A DNA stretch of 6,614 nucleotides from Candidatus Rokuibacteriota bacterium (GCA_030597995.1 JAUVQV010000048.1:1-6614), one strand, 5' to 3'. Shown: positions 1 through 6,476, counted from the first letter of the stretch. Made by a program: numbers and translations. The notes: generated by a model from the letters alone, not told the origin.

Positions 1-924
1 GACCTCTTTCAGCTTTCCCTCCACCGTGCACCCGGCGGCGCTGCGATGCCCTCCGCCACCGTAGCGGGCGGCCAATTTCGCCATGTCGGCCTCGCCATTG
101 GAACGAAAACTGATTCTGATTTCTCCCGGACGCACCTCCTTGAAGGCCAACGCCGCCCGGGCCGTAGCCAGTGAGCGGGGATAGTTGATGAAATCCTCCG
201 TCTCGGCAGGATCCGTCAGTCGGGTCAGAAGCCGGTGGGGGATGGTGATCCAGGCCAGTTTTCCGTCACGGGACCGGCCGAGACGGGAGAGTACCTCGCC
301 CATGAGGCGCAGGGAGGAATATTCAGTGCTGTCGTAGATCTGCTCCGAGATGCGGTAGGGATCCAGGCCGCGCCGGAGCAGGCGACTGGCGATCATCATG
401 GACCGGGGGGTGGTGCTGGAATAGCGGAAAGAGCCGGTGTCGGTAAGTATGCCGGTGTAAAGGTTTTCCGCCAAGTCACGGTCCATCTTCACACCGAGCG
501 CCTTCGCCAGGTCGTAAATTACTTCGCAGGTTGACGAAGCCTCGGGCTCCACCCAGTTGAGATCCCCGAATGACTGATTTGTGACATGATGATCGATATT
601 GACGACCTTCACAGGTATGGGCCGCCGGAGAAAACCGCTCGCCCGCAGGGGATGACCACAGTCCAAAACAAAAAGCGCGGAGTAGCGGAGAGGCGAGTGC
701 CGTCGGCGAACCAGGATTTCCTCGGTTCCCGGGAGGAAGCGGTACACGCGCGGCACCGGATGGAGATTGACAATGGTCGCACTCTTGCCCAGTGCCTGAA
801 AGATCAGGCGAAGAGCGAGCTGCGAGGCGATTGAATCCCCGTCTGGATTAATGTGGCTGGTGATTAAAAACCGGCTCCGGCTTCGGATCAGGTTCAGGAT
901 GCGGCGGTGCTCTTTGTTCATCAT
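1..924 (-). CDS. nrnA: NrnA-type DHH/DHHA1 phosphoesterase (oligoribonuclease / pAp phosphatase), 3' end cut by the window
   Basis: 308 codons are visible with no stop, so the C-terminus (probably a few tens of residues at most) lies beyond base 1. The family hydrolyses 2-5 nt RNAs from the last steps of mRNA decay, and often 3'-phosphoadenosine 5'-phosphate, in the cytoplasm using a two-metal centre. Visible metal-ligand motifs are HINPDGD (H24, D28, D30), LDCG (D88), the signature DHH (111-113) inside VNIDHHVTN, and TDTG (D162). The C-terminal DHHA1 substrate-binding domain shows the GGGGHRSAAG loop at 289-298. All catalytic motifs are intact. Two tandem ATGs are possible starts: the first (924-922) overlaps the rbfA stop as ATGA, the second (921-919) overlaps it as TGATG, and a weak GGA sits 6 nt before the second. 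Translation is likely coupled to rbfA. RecJ and GdpP-like proteins share DHH, but length and motif spacing fit NrnA. Substrate preference cannot be read from sequence. Confidence 0.95.
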   Translation of the reverse strand, partial: MMNKEHRRILNLIRSRSRFLITSHINPDGDSIASQLALRLIFQALGKSATIVNLHPVPRVYRFLPGTEEILVRRRHSPLRYSALFVLDCGHPLRASGFLRRPIPVKVVNIDHHVTNQSFGDLNWVEPEASSTCEVIYDLAKALGVKMDRDLAENLYTGILTDTGSFRYSSTTPRSMMIASRLLRRGLDPYRISEQIYDSTEYSSLRLMGEVLSRLGRSRDGKLAWITIPHRLLTRLTDPAETEDFINYPRSLATARAALAFKEVRPGEIRISFRSNGEADMAKLAARYGGGGHRSAAGCTVEGKLKEV

Positions 925-1289
925 TCTTCCGTGGGATCGGATTTCTGTTCCTTCCGGAGTTGCTCCAGGACTTTTGTCATGTGTATGCTGTAGGCGATGT
1001 TCTTGTCCTCCTGGAAACGGAGCTCCGGGATCCGGCGGGCGCGGATGCGGTGGCAGAGCTCTTTCCAGATCAGGCCGGAGGCGCTCTGAAGCGCCTGCAG
1101 TGTGGTCTCGGAATGGGAATCCTCCAGGACGCTGAAATAGATCTTGGCACTCCTTAGGTCATTCGTGACTTCAACGCGGGTGATACTGGTGAATCCTATC
1201 CGCGGGTCATTCAGACGTTTCTGGATTATATCGGAGATCTCCTCCTGGAGAAGCTTGTTAAAGCGCACACTGCGTTTGTACTGTCGCAC
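921..1289 (-). CDS. rbfA: 30S ribosome-binding factor RbfA
   Basis: 122 aa, a normal RbfA length. RbfA is a single KH-like domain protein that binds the 30S subunit near helix 1 of 16S rRNA and is needed for late small-subunit maturation and cold growth. Typical features seen are the N-terminal helix with RSVRFNKLLQEEISDIIQ, the DPRIGFTSITRVEVTNDL strand-turn region (28-45), the ASG kink at 70-72 that replaces the classical KH GxxG, and the RIPELRFQED strand (86-95). The start is GTG at 1289-1287: a GAGG lies 5 nt upstream (1298-1295), and no better in-frame ATG exists. An out-of-frame ATG at 1291-1289 overlaps this start. The upstream neighbour ylxP is separated by a 167-bp palindromic insertion that stops just before the ribosome binding site. 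The 3' end overlaps nrnA by 4 bp. Identification is secure; the GTG start is likely. Confidence 0.95.
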   Translation of the reverse strand: MRQYKRSVRFNKLLQEEISDIIQKRLNDPRIGFTSITRVEVTNDLRSAKIYFSVLEDSHSETTLQALQSASGLIWKELCHRIRARRIPELRFQEDKNIAYSIHMTKVLEQLRKEQKSDPTEE

Positions 1290-1294
1290 ATTGA

Positions 1295-1298
1295 CCTC
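1295..1298 (-). promoter_or_regulatory. Ribosome binding site of rbfA
   Basis: GAGG on the minus strand, 5 nt before the GTG at 1289. It decides the non-ATG start and lies only 7 bases from the edge of the palindromic element, so the insertion spared the translation signal. Confidence 0.65.
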
Positions 1299-1305
1299 AT
1301 ATTGA

Positions 1306-1472
1306 CTAAGGGTCTGTGAGAAAATAACTTGTCCATTCTGGGCGATGATTCATCCCTGCTGACTGCGTTGCTCCTCCTCGAAATAGCCCTGCTATTCCTC
1401 CGTCGTTGCGCCTTGTCAGCCGGGCGACTCGACACCCAGCTCTGAACAACTTATTTCCTCACAAACCCTAAG
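1306..1472. repeat. MITE-like nested palindromic element between ylxP and rbfA
   Basis: A 167-bp imperfect palindrome with no convincing coding content. The terminal arms 1306-1334 and 1444-1472 match in inverted orientation at 24 of 29 positions; the shared core is GGGTyTGTGAGrAAATAAsTTGT. Inside are a second inverted pair, GCTGAC at 1358-1363 and GTCAGC at 1415-1420, and a third, AATAGC at 1382-1387 and GCTATT at 1391-1396. All three pairs share exactly one axis at base 1389, so the whole block is one nested structure able to form a long hairpin. Two CGTTGC copies (1366-1371 and 1404-1409) lie in the unpaired zones. If the ends are set at 1310 and 1468, TAA flanks both sides. Structure and placement suggest a non-autonomous transposon remnant or a dispersed intergenic palindrome. 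Copy number elsewhere in the genome is unknown, so the mobile nature is inference. Confidence 0.75.
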
Positions 1473-1754
1473 CTACAAGATTTCAACCTGGACGTTCTCC
1501 ACATTTGCGACATGAAGGCCGTCAACAAAGCTTACCACCCTTGACAGTAGGCGGTCCACCTGGGTGCGCTCCCTACTGATGCAGGTTACCCCGAGGGTGG
1601 ATCTTTGCCAGGAATCCAGAGACCCGATTTCGGCTATTGAGACATTGAAACTGTTCCGGACCCGGTCCTTGACGCTCCGAACTACCTGACGCTTTCCCTT
1701 CAGGGAGTGGTTTTGCGGCAGGTGCAGATCGAAGGAACAGATGCCGACTATCAT
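1473..1754 (-). CDS. ylxP: DUF503 family protein YlxP
   Basis: 93 aa, the usual size of this small family, found next to infB and rbfA in Firmicutes and Deltaproteobacteria. Its biochemical role is not established to my knowledge; the gene context points to ribosome assembly or translation. The diagnostic pattern is present: an N-terminal strand MIVGICSFDLHLP, then SLKGKRQVVRSVKDRVRNSFNVSIAEIG (about residues 17-44), the LDSWQRSTLGVTCIS strand and a C-terminal helix LLSRVVSFVDGL. These predict a ferredoxin-like alpha/beta fold. I chose ATG at 1754, with GGAGG (1768-1764) 9 nt upstream; an in-frame TTG at 1757 has 6-nt spacing and would add one residue. The TAG stop (1475-1473) directly abuts the palindromic element. 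A candidate promoter lies in the AT-rich gap upstream. Confidence 0.92.
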   Translation of the reverse strand: MIVGICSFDLHLPQNHSLKGKRQVVRSVKDRVRNSFNVSIAEIGSLDSWQRSTLGVTCISRERTQVDRLLSRVVSFVDGLHVANVENVQVEIL

Positions 1755-1968
1755 CAACCGAGACCTCCCGTGGTGGTAAGCCGTACCTCAACCGGCGATT
1801 TCTCGTGCGCCAGTAAAAAACACCAACGGAAACAAATCCGGCAAAAAAGAGCAATGTTCAATTTCCATGTTCTCAATTAAATATAAGCGTATACCCATAA
1901 CAGTTAATCTCCGATCTATGTCTTAATTTTTCAGGGCCCGAATTGAATAGCTCGCTGGGAGATAGGTC
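1755..1968. other. AT-rich spacer between infB and ylxP
   Basis: A gap of about 210 bp, clearly richer in A and T than the neighbouring genes. On the minus strand it contains T-runs near 1815-1850, a candidate promoter (1880-1907), a 36-codon open frame (1788-1898) of doubtful reality, and the ylxP ribosome binding site GGGAGGT (1769-1763). I see no strong terminator after the infB stop (TAA, 1971-1969): the GGGCCC at 1935-1940 has only a 4-bp TTCA/TGAA flank and no suitable stem. Confidence 0.6.
1880..1907 (-). promoter_or_regulatory. Candidate sigma-70 promoter for ylxP-rbfA-nrnA
   Basis: On the minus strand TTAACT (1907-1902; 4 of 6 to TTGACA) is followed after 16 bp by TATATT (1885-1880; 5 of 6 to TATAAT), predicting transcription from about base 1873, some 120 nt before ylxP. 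It sits in the only long AT-rich gap inside the cluster. This is a consensus match only, and AT-rich DNA gives such matches by chance. Confidence 0.4.
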
Positions 1969-4002
1969 TTACAAAGTGGGCTGGACCTTCACCTGGACAA
2001 ATGTCTCGAGCAGATCGCCCTTTTTGACGTCCGGGAATTTTTCTAACCCCACGCCGCATTCGTACCCGCTGGTGACCTCATTTACCACTTCCTTGAAGCG
2101 GCGGAGGGATCCGATTCGGCCCTCGTGGACGACGATGCCGTCTCGAACAACCCGGACTTCCGAGTTGCGGGTTATCCGGCCATCGAGCACGCCGCAGCCG
2201 GCAATGGGTCCAACCCGCGGGATATTGAAAGTTTCCCGGACCTCGGCTCGTCCCTGAAATTCTTCCCTGAAGGTGGGTGCGAGGAGTCCGAGCATAGCCT
2301 TCTTGATGTCTTCCGTAACCTGATAAATGACGTTGTAAAAGCGCATATCCACGCTCTCACGCCCCGCGAGTTCATCCACCTTGTGTCCCGGACGGACGTT
2401 AAAGCCGATGACCACGGCGTTCGAGGCCGAGGCTAGAAGGATATCACCTTCATTGATGGTTCCCACACCCCGGTGTATGACCCGGACCTTGACGGCCTCG
2501 GTGGTAAGTTTCTCCAGGGAATCACACAGGGCCTCGACCGAACCCTGGACGTCCCCTTTGACAATCAGAGGGAGCTCTTTGACCTCACCCTGGGATATCT
2601 TTGAGAAGAGGTCCTGAAGAGTTACCCGGCGGGATTGGGCGGGTGTCTCACCGCGAGCTTTTTGCTGACGCAGGGAGACTACCTGGCGGGCTTTTCTCTC
2701 GTCGGCGACGACCTGAAAGCTGTCCCCCGGACCGGGGACACCGGAAAGGCCCAGAACCTCGACCGGAGTGGAAGGGGTGGCCTCGGACACGAGGTCGCCC
2801 TTCTCGTTGATTATCGCCCGGACCTTCCCATAGTTGACACCGGTGACAAAGTGATTTCCTATGCGAAGGGTACCTTCCTGGACCAGGATCGTAGCCACCG
2901 GACCTCGGCCCCGGTCCAGCTTGGATTCCACCACCGTTCCGCGGCAGGGTTTCGCGGAATTGGCCTTGAGTTCCATGACTTCGGCCTGGAGGAGAATCAT
3001 TTCCAGGAGATTGTCGATACCGATTCTCTGCTTGGCCGAGACTTCGATGACAATCGTTTGTCCTCCCCACTCCTCGGGTATCAGGCCGTGCTCGGAAAGT
3101 TGGCTCTTGACGTTTTCGGGCTTGGCTTCCGCCTTGTCGATTTTGTTGATAGCCACCAGAATGGGGACTCCAGCGGCCTTGGCGTGGTCGAGAGCCTCCA
3201 GGGTCTGCGGCATCATACCGTCGTCGGCCGCGACTACTAACACAACGATATCAGTGAGTTCAGCTCCCCGGGCGCGCATGGCAGTGAAAGCCTCGTGCCC
3301 CGGAGTGTCGAGGAAGACGATTGTCCCCCTGGGCTGTTCGACATGATAGGCGCCGATATGCTGCGTTATCCCCCCACTCTCCTTGTCGATGATACTGGAT
3401 TTGCGGATCGCATCCAAAAGCGAGGTCTTGCCGTGATCGACGTGCCCCATGATGGTGACCACAGGAGCGCGAGGGGTCAGGGGTCCGGTTTCAGCATCCT
3501 CCGGTTGTCCTTCCTCTTCGAGGGACACTGATTCACACGAGAAACCCATCTCGTCGACAACCGATTTGGCCGTCTCGAAGTCCAGGAATTGGTTGACCAC
3601 AACCATCTTCCCTCTCTGCATGAGCCTCATGATAATTTCATTCACCTTGAGCCCCAGCCGTTCGGAGAGGTCTTTGACCGTGATGCCCTCGCTGATCCGG
3701 ACTACTTGCGGGAGGACCTGATTTTCTGGGGCAGGCGGCTCGGCCTCTTTCTTTTTCTTTGCCTTTTCTTTCTTTTTCCCGCTGCCAGGCAGCGTTGTTT
3801 TCTCTTCCTCGATCTTCTCGTAGGTCTCGACGACGGGGGAAGGAGGGGTCTTTATGCTGGCAGCGATTATCTCGGCGGAGTCGGAATCGACTACGCTCAT
3901 GTGGCTTTTCACCTCCAGACCGAGCCCCTTTATGGCTTTCAGAAGGGTCTTGTTGTCCACTTGGAGTTTCTTTGCCAGCTCGTATACCCTGATCTTACTC
4001 AT
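1969..4002 (-). CDS. infB: Translation initiation factor IF-2
   Basis: 677 aa GTPase that places fMet-tRNA on the 30S subunit and promotes 50S joining. Domains in order: N-terminal IF2_N ([13 protein letters not shown], 1-50), a short Lys/Glu-rich linker (62-90), a second IF2_N (106-157), the G domain with G1 GHVDHGKT (186-193), G2 GGITQHIG (210-217), G3 DTPGH (232-236), G4 NKID (286-289) and G5 SAK (322-324), a beta-barrel domain II (about 352-435), domain III (about 470-560, [12 protein letters not shown]) and the C-terminal tRNA-binding barrel (about 575-677). All GTPase motifs are intact, including the catalytic His in [16 protein letters not shown] at 4002 begins the conserved [10 protein letters not shown] and has GAGGAAGG (4018-4011) 8 nt upstream; ATGs at 4032 and 4020 are in frame but unlikely. 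The linker is short, so the protein is smaller than many proteobacterial IF-2s. It starts 19 bp after the ylxR-L7Ae stop. Confidence 0.98.
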   Translation of the reverse strand: MSKIRVYELAKKLQVDNKTLLKAIKGLGLEVKSHMSVVDSDSAEIIAASIKTPPSPVVETYEKIEEEKTTLPGSGKKKEKAKKKKEAEPPAPENQVLPQVVRISEGITVKDLSERLGLKVNEIIMRLMQRGKMVVVNQFLDFETAKSVVDEMGFSCESVSLEEEGQPEDAETGPLTPRAPVVTIMGHVDHGKTSLLDAIRKSSIIDKESGGITQHIGAYHVEQPRGTIVFLDTPGHEAFTAMRARGAELTDIVVLVVAADDGMMPQTLEALDHAKAAGVPILVAINKIDKAEAKPENVKSQLSEHGLIPEEWGGQTIVIEVSAKQRIGIDNLLEMILLQAEVMELKANSAKPCRGTVVESKLDRGRGPVATILVQEGTLRIGNHFVTGVNYGKVRAIINEKGDLVSEATPSTPVEVLGLSGVPGPGDSFQVVADERKARQVVSLRQQKARGETPAQSRRVTLQDLFSKISQGEVKELPLIVKGDVQGSVEALCDSLEKLTTEAVKVRVIHRGVGTINEGDILLASASNAVVIGFNVRPGHKVDELAGRESVDMRFYNVIYQVTEDIKKAMLGLLAPTFREEFQGRAEVRETFNIPRVGPIAGCGVLDGRITRNSEVRVVRDGIVVHEGRIGSLRRFKEVVNEVTSGYECGVGLEKFPDVKKGDLLETFVQVKVQPTL

Positions 4003-4010
4003 GGTATTTA

Positions 4011-4018
4011 CCTTCCTC
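4011..4018 (-). promoter_or_regulatory. Ribosome binding site of infB
   Basis: GAGGAAGG on the minus strand, 8 nt before ATG 4002. It settles the start at the conserved MSKIR and argues against the two in-frame upstream ATGs, one of which (4020) would overlap this site. Confidence 0.7.
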
Positions 4019-4021
4019 ATT

Positions 4022-4615
4022 TCAATTACCATGATAGGAGGAGAAAGAAAGAGATGTCAAACGGTCCAGTTCCCGCATCAGAGCCGTCGCCAGCCCCTGG
4101 CTGCAGATCGCCGCTACTGCCAGGGAATCTCTCCCCAGCCAATGGCCGAGGGTCTCCTGATCGGCCAGGGTACGCGTCGGCACCTGAGTCTCTAGCTTCC
4201 GGAAAAATTCCTCTTTCTCGCGAGGCACATCGGTGGCGAAGATCAACAATTTTACTTTCCGTTTCAGAACAGCATCTTTTACGGAGCGAGTTCCGGACAC
4301 GACACGGTGGGATTTCTTCCCTATTGTCAAGAGGTTACGGCTCTTGGTCTCCAGTCTCCGGCCCAGGGTGCGGTGGAGGGTGGGATAGTCGGGAAGGGTG
4401 ACCTCCCCATTGAGCTCGCGCGCAAGGGAAGACCGGCGGAGGGCCCGCAGGCACGAAGGAGAAGGGCACACGTACGTGCCACGCCCCGGAAGCCGCCCTT
4501 CCAGATCAAAGCACAGTTCGCTGTCAGGCCTCCGGACGATCCGAATCATTTCCCTCTGCCCGCGTTTCAGGCGGCATCCCAAACAAGTGCGGACCGGTTC
4601 AGTTTTCCGAGCCAT
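4022..4615 (-). CDS. Fused YlxR (DUF448) - L7Ae/YlxQ-like RNA-binding protein
   Basis: 197 aa with two parts. Residues 8-75 are YlxR/DUF448 (RnpM in Bacillus, reported to bind RNase P RNA): RTCLGCRLKRGQREMIRIVR with C11 and C14, then GRLPGRGTYVCPSPSC with C50 and C55, the usual YlxR signature. Residues about 94-183 resemble the L7Ae/L30e kink-turn-binding fold of YlxQ: LLTIGKKSHRVVSGTRSVKDAVLKRKVKLLIFATDV, then LGHWLGRDSLAVAAICSQGLATAL. In Firmicutes the two are separate neighbouring genes; here one frame carries both. I chose ATG 4615, which overlaps the nusA end by 17 bp and puts the Cys motif near the N-terminus as in the family; AAAGGG lies 3 nt upstream, rather close. Upstream ATGs at 4660, 4657 and 4639 lack a ribosome binding site. 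Role in the nusA operon is probably RNA binding during rRNA or RNase P metabolism (inference). Confidence 0.9.
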   Translation of the reverse strand: MARKTEPVRTCLGCRLKRGQREMIRIVRRPDSELCFDLEGRLPGRGTYVCPSPSCLRALRRSSLARELNGEVTLPDYPTLHRTLGRRLETKSRNLLTIGKKSHRVVSGTRSVKDAVLKRKVKLLIFATDVPREKEEFFRKLETQVPTRTLADQETLGHWLGRDSLAVAAICSQGLATALMRELDRLTSLSFSSYHGN

Positions 4616-5927
4616 TTTCCCTTTCGTGTCCTTGTTCATCACGGGGGGATTCCGCATCATCGGGTGGCGCAGGAGGCTGCGCTTTCAGCGCCGCGCCGGC
4701 CGCCGTGATTATGGCGCGGGCGGATTTTTCGCCCACGCCTTTGAGCTCCTCGAGGGTTTCAGCGGAGGTGTGCGCTAATCGCCTCAGGTCAACCAAGCCG
4801 GCTTCCACCAGGGCTGCCGCCTGCGGGCTGCGGATTCCAAGAGTTTGCATAAGCTGTTGTTTCTGTTTTTCCCGCGTCTCTTTCTGGGCCTCCTCATCGA
4901 GGGTAGTGAGACTTTTGATATTAATATCCCATCCTAGAAGCTTGGAGGCCAGACGGACGTTCTGTCCTTTTTTGCCGATGGCCAGAGAAAGCTGGTCATC
5001 CGGGACGATAACCCGAATACTGTGCTCGGCGCTCGCAATCTCTATCTTCGCGACCACTGCCGGGCTGAGGGCATGGACCAGGTATTTCTTCCTGTCTTCA
5101 GACCATTCCACAATGTCAACTTTTTCCCCGCGGAGTTCACGGACCACGGACTGGACCCGTGAACCTTTCATTCCGACGCAGGCTCCAACTGGATCGACAT
5201 CTTTATTGGTGGAGACCACCGCTATCTTGGCGCGCTCGCCGGGCTCCCGGGCCGCGGCATGGATCTTGACGATGCCGTCGCTGATTTCGGGAACCTCCAT
5301 TTCGAAGAGGCGGATTAAAAACTCTGGTGCGGTGCGGCTGAGGATAATCTGCGGGCCCCGGATGGTTTTGCGCACCTCGAGAATATACGCTCGAATGCGG
5401 TCGCCGTTCCGGTAAGACTCCCGGGGAATCTGCTCCTTTTTCGGCAATAATCCCTCGGTTTTTCCGAGATCGATTACCAGGTCTCCCTTCTCCTTGTGAT
5501 GGACTACCCCGGTGATGATTTCTCCTTCGCGCTCTATGAAGTCCTGGTGGATGAGGTCGCGTTCGGCTTCACGCACCCTTTGGATAATTACCTGTTTCGC
5601 GGTCTGGGCGGCGATTCTGCCGAACTCGGTAAGGTTGGTCAGGGCCTCGATCTGGTTGCCCAGGACGGCCTCCGAATCGATCTTGCGGGCCTCTTTAAGA
5701 GAAATTTCCACCAGGGGATCAGTAATGGACTCGACGACTGTTTTCTGGCAGAGGATCTCCAGTTCGCCGGTCTCCTCGTTCAATTGGGCCCTGAGTTCAC
5801 CAGTGGGGCCGAGACGCTTGCGGGCTGCGGACATCAGAGCTGTTTCCAGGGCCTTGAGAACAGTTGCTCTGTCAAGTCCTCTCTCGTAACTTATCTGGTC
5901 TATGACGTGCAGCAATTCCCGGCTCAT
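4599..5927 (-). CDS. nusA: Transcription termination/antitermination factor NusA
   Basis: 442 aa. NusA binds RNA polymerase and nascent RNA, enhances pausing and hairpin termination, and takes part in rRNA antitermination. Domains: N-terminal polymerase-binding domain (1-128, MSRELLHVIDQISYERGLDR), S1 (about 133-197, GEIITGVVHHKEKGDLVIDLG), KH1 (about 230-290, VGACVGMKGSRVQSVVREL) and KH2 (about 300-345, LAIGKKGQNVRLASKLLGWDI), then a single helix-hairpin-helix-like segment (about 364-411, LKGVGEKSARAI) and an acidic, Pro-rich tail. The E. coli protein has two acidic repeats and is about 50 residues longer; this form has only one such unit. ATG at 5927 has GGAG (5937-5934) 6 nt upstream and overlaps the rimP stop as ATGA, implying translational coupling. 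The 3' end overlaps ylxR-L7Ae by 17 bp. Confidence 0.98.
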   Translation of the reverse strand: MSRELLHVIDQISYERGLDRATVLKALETALMSAARKRLGPTGELRAQLNEETGELEILCQKTVVESITDPLVEISLKEARKIDSEAVLGNQIEALTNLTEFGRIAAQTAKQVIIQRVREAERDLIHQDFIEREGEIITGVVHHKEKGDLVIDLGKTEGLLPKKEQIPRESYRNGDRIRAYILEVRKTIRGPQIILSRTAPEFLIRLFEMEVPEISDGIVKIHAAAREPGERAKIAVVSTNKDVDPVGACVGMKGSRVQSVVRELRGEKVDIVEWSEDRKKYLVHALSPAVVAKIEIASAEHSIRVIVPDDQLSLAIGKKGQNVRLASKLLGWDINIKSLTTLDEEAQKETREKQKQQLMQTLGIRSPQAAALVEAGLVDLRRLAHTSAETLEELKGVGEKSARAIITAAGAALKAQPPAPPDDAESPRDEQGHERENGSEN

Positions 5928-6460
5928 GGAGTTCTCCGCACCGGAGGTCTGTCCGCGGAAGGATGGTCGGACCCCTTCAACAATCTCTCCCAGTCCACTT
6001 CCGGTTTGGCGCTGGAAATGACCGAATAAGAGATAGTGACTCGAGTGCCCCCGTCAACTTCAAGAAGGATATTCTCTCCCTCAACGCCGACAAGCTTACC
6101 CAGAAACTGCCGCCGACCGTCGGCACACGGGGTGAAGGTTTTGAGCGTGACCCGGGCCCCGATGTTCCTTTCAAAATCCCGGAAATGCTTCCAGCGGCGG
6201 CCAATCCCGGGAGAAGAGACTTCCAGACGGTACCGACCGGAAATTACCTCTTCTATTTCAAGGAGCTTGCCCAACTCTTGGCTCGCTCTTTGGAGCTCGT
6301 CCATGGTGACTCCACCGGGTCGATCGACATAAAGGGAGAGTATGTGGTCTCGGCCGCGACGAGTATAATCCACATCCACCAACTCCAGCCCCATTTCACC
6401 GAGGATGGGTTCCGAGATTTCCCCGACCCGGCTCGACACACTGTTACGACTTGAAAGCAT
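5924..6460 (-). CDS. rimP: Ribosome maturation factor RimP
   Basis: 178 aa from the chosen start. RimP binds the 30S subunit and helps early 3'-domain assembly around S19, S9 and related proteins. The N-terminal alpha/beta domain spans about 8-83 (ISEPILGEMGLELVDVDYTRRGRDHILSLYVDRPGGVTMDEL, then RYRLEVSSPGIGRRWK); the C-terminal SH3-like barrel spans about 88-155 (GARVTLKTF, QFLGKLVGVEGENILLEV). A Pro/Arg-rich tail from about 160 makes it longer than the usual roughly 150-170 aa. The common SSPGLDRPL motif reads SSPGIGRRW here. ATG 6460 has GGAG (6472-6469) 8 nt upstream; an in-frame ATG at 6499 would lie inside the leader hairpin and lacks a ribosome binding site, so I rejected it. First gene of the cluster; the stop overlaps the nusA start by 4 bp. 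Confidence 0.95.
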   Translation of the reverse strand: MLSSRNSVSSRVGEISEPILGEMGLELVDVDYTRRGRDHILSLYVDRPGGVTMDELQRASQELGKLLEIEEVISGRYRLEVSSPGIGRRWKHFRDFERNIGARVTLKTFTPCADGRRQFLGKLVGVEGENILLEVDGGTRVTISYSVISSAKPEVDWERLLKGSDHPSADRPPVRRTP

Positions 6461-6468
6461 TCCTGTCT

Positions 6469-6472
6469 CTCC
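6469..6472 (-). promoter_or_regulatory. Ribosome binding site of rimP
   Basis: GGAG on the minus strand, 8 nt before ATG 6460. Only 4 bases separate it from the foot of the leader hairpin (6477-6506), which also makes the upstream ATG at 6499 unlikely. Confidence 0.6.
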
Positions 6473-6476
6473 AAGC

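Noticed and set aside
235..534. 99-codon plus-strand frame antisense to nrnA
   Set aside because: Lies opposite intact catalytic motifs of the DHH protein and has no family match that I recognise.
1226..1435. 69-codon minus-strand frame crossing the palindrome into rbfA
   Set aside because: Arg/Ser-rich translation of palindromic DNA and of rbfA in the wrong frame; no plausible start signal. The ATG at 1291 belongs to this frame and not to rbfA.
1306..1472. Palindrome as a CRISPR repeat or tRNA-like element
   Set aside because: Only one copy in the window, with no regularly spaced repeats, and no cloverleaf or CCA-type features; the nested symmetry fits a MITE-like palindrome better.
1810..1850. 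Possible terminator: CGGA/TCCG followed by a T-run on the minus strand
   Set aside because: The stem is only 4 bp and the T-run is separated from it by several bases; not convincing.
1573..1854. 93-codon minus-strand frame with a hydrophobic N-terminus overlapping ylxP
   Set aside because: Begins with TTG right after a stop, lacks a ribosome binding site, and most of it is ylxP in another frame. The hydrophobic start comes from T-runs in the spacer.
2635..3240. 201-codon plus-strand open frame antisense to infB
   Set aside because: Lies wholly within the conserved G-domain coding region of infB; no family resemblance, composition is what the opposite strand of a GC-rich gene gives.
3589..4401. 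270-codon plus-strand open frame antisense to infB and ylxR-L7Ae
   Set aside because: Crosses two well-supported genes and the gap between them, shows runs such as [11 protein letters not shown] that simply reflect the Lys-codon tract of IF-2, and has no recognised domain.
5496..6029. 177-codon plus-strand open frame antisense to nusA and rimP
   Set aside because: Antisense shadow of two strongly conserved genes with no recognisable motif.
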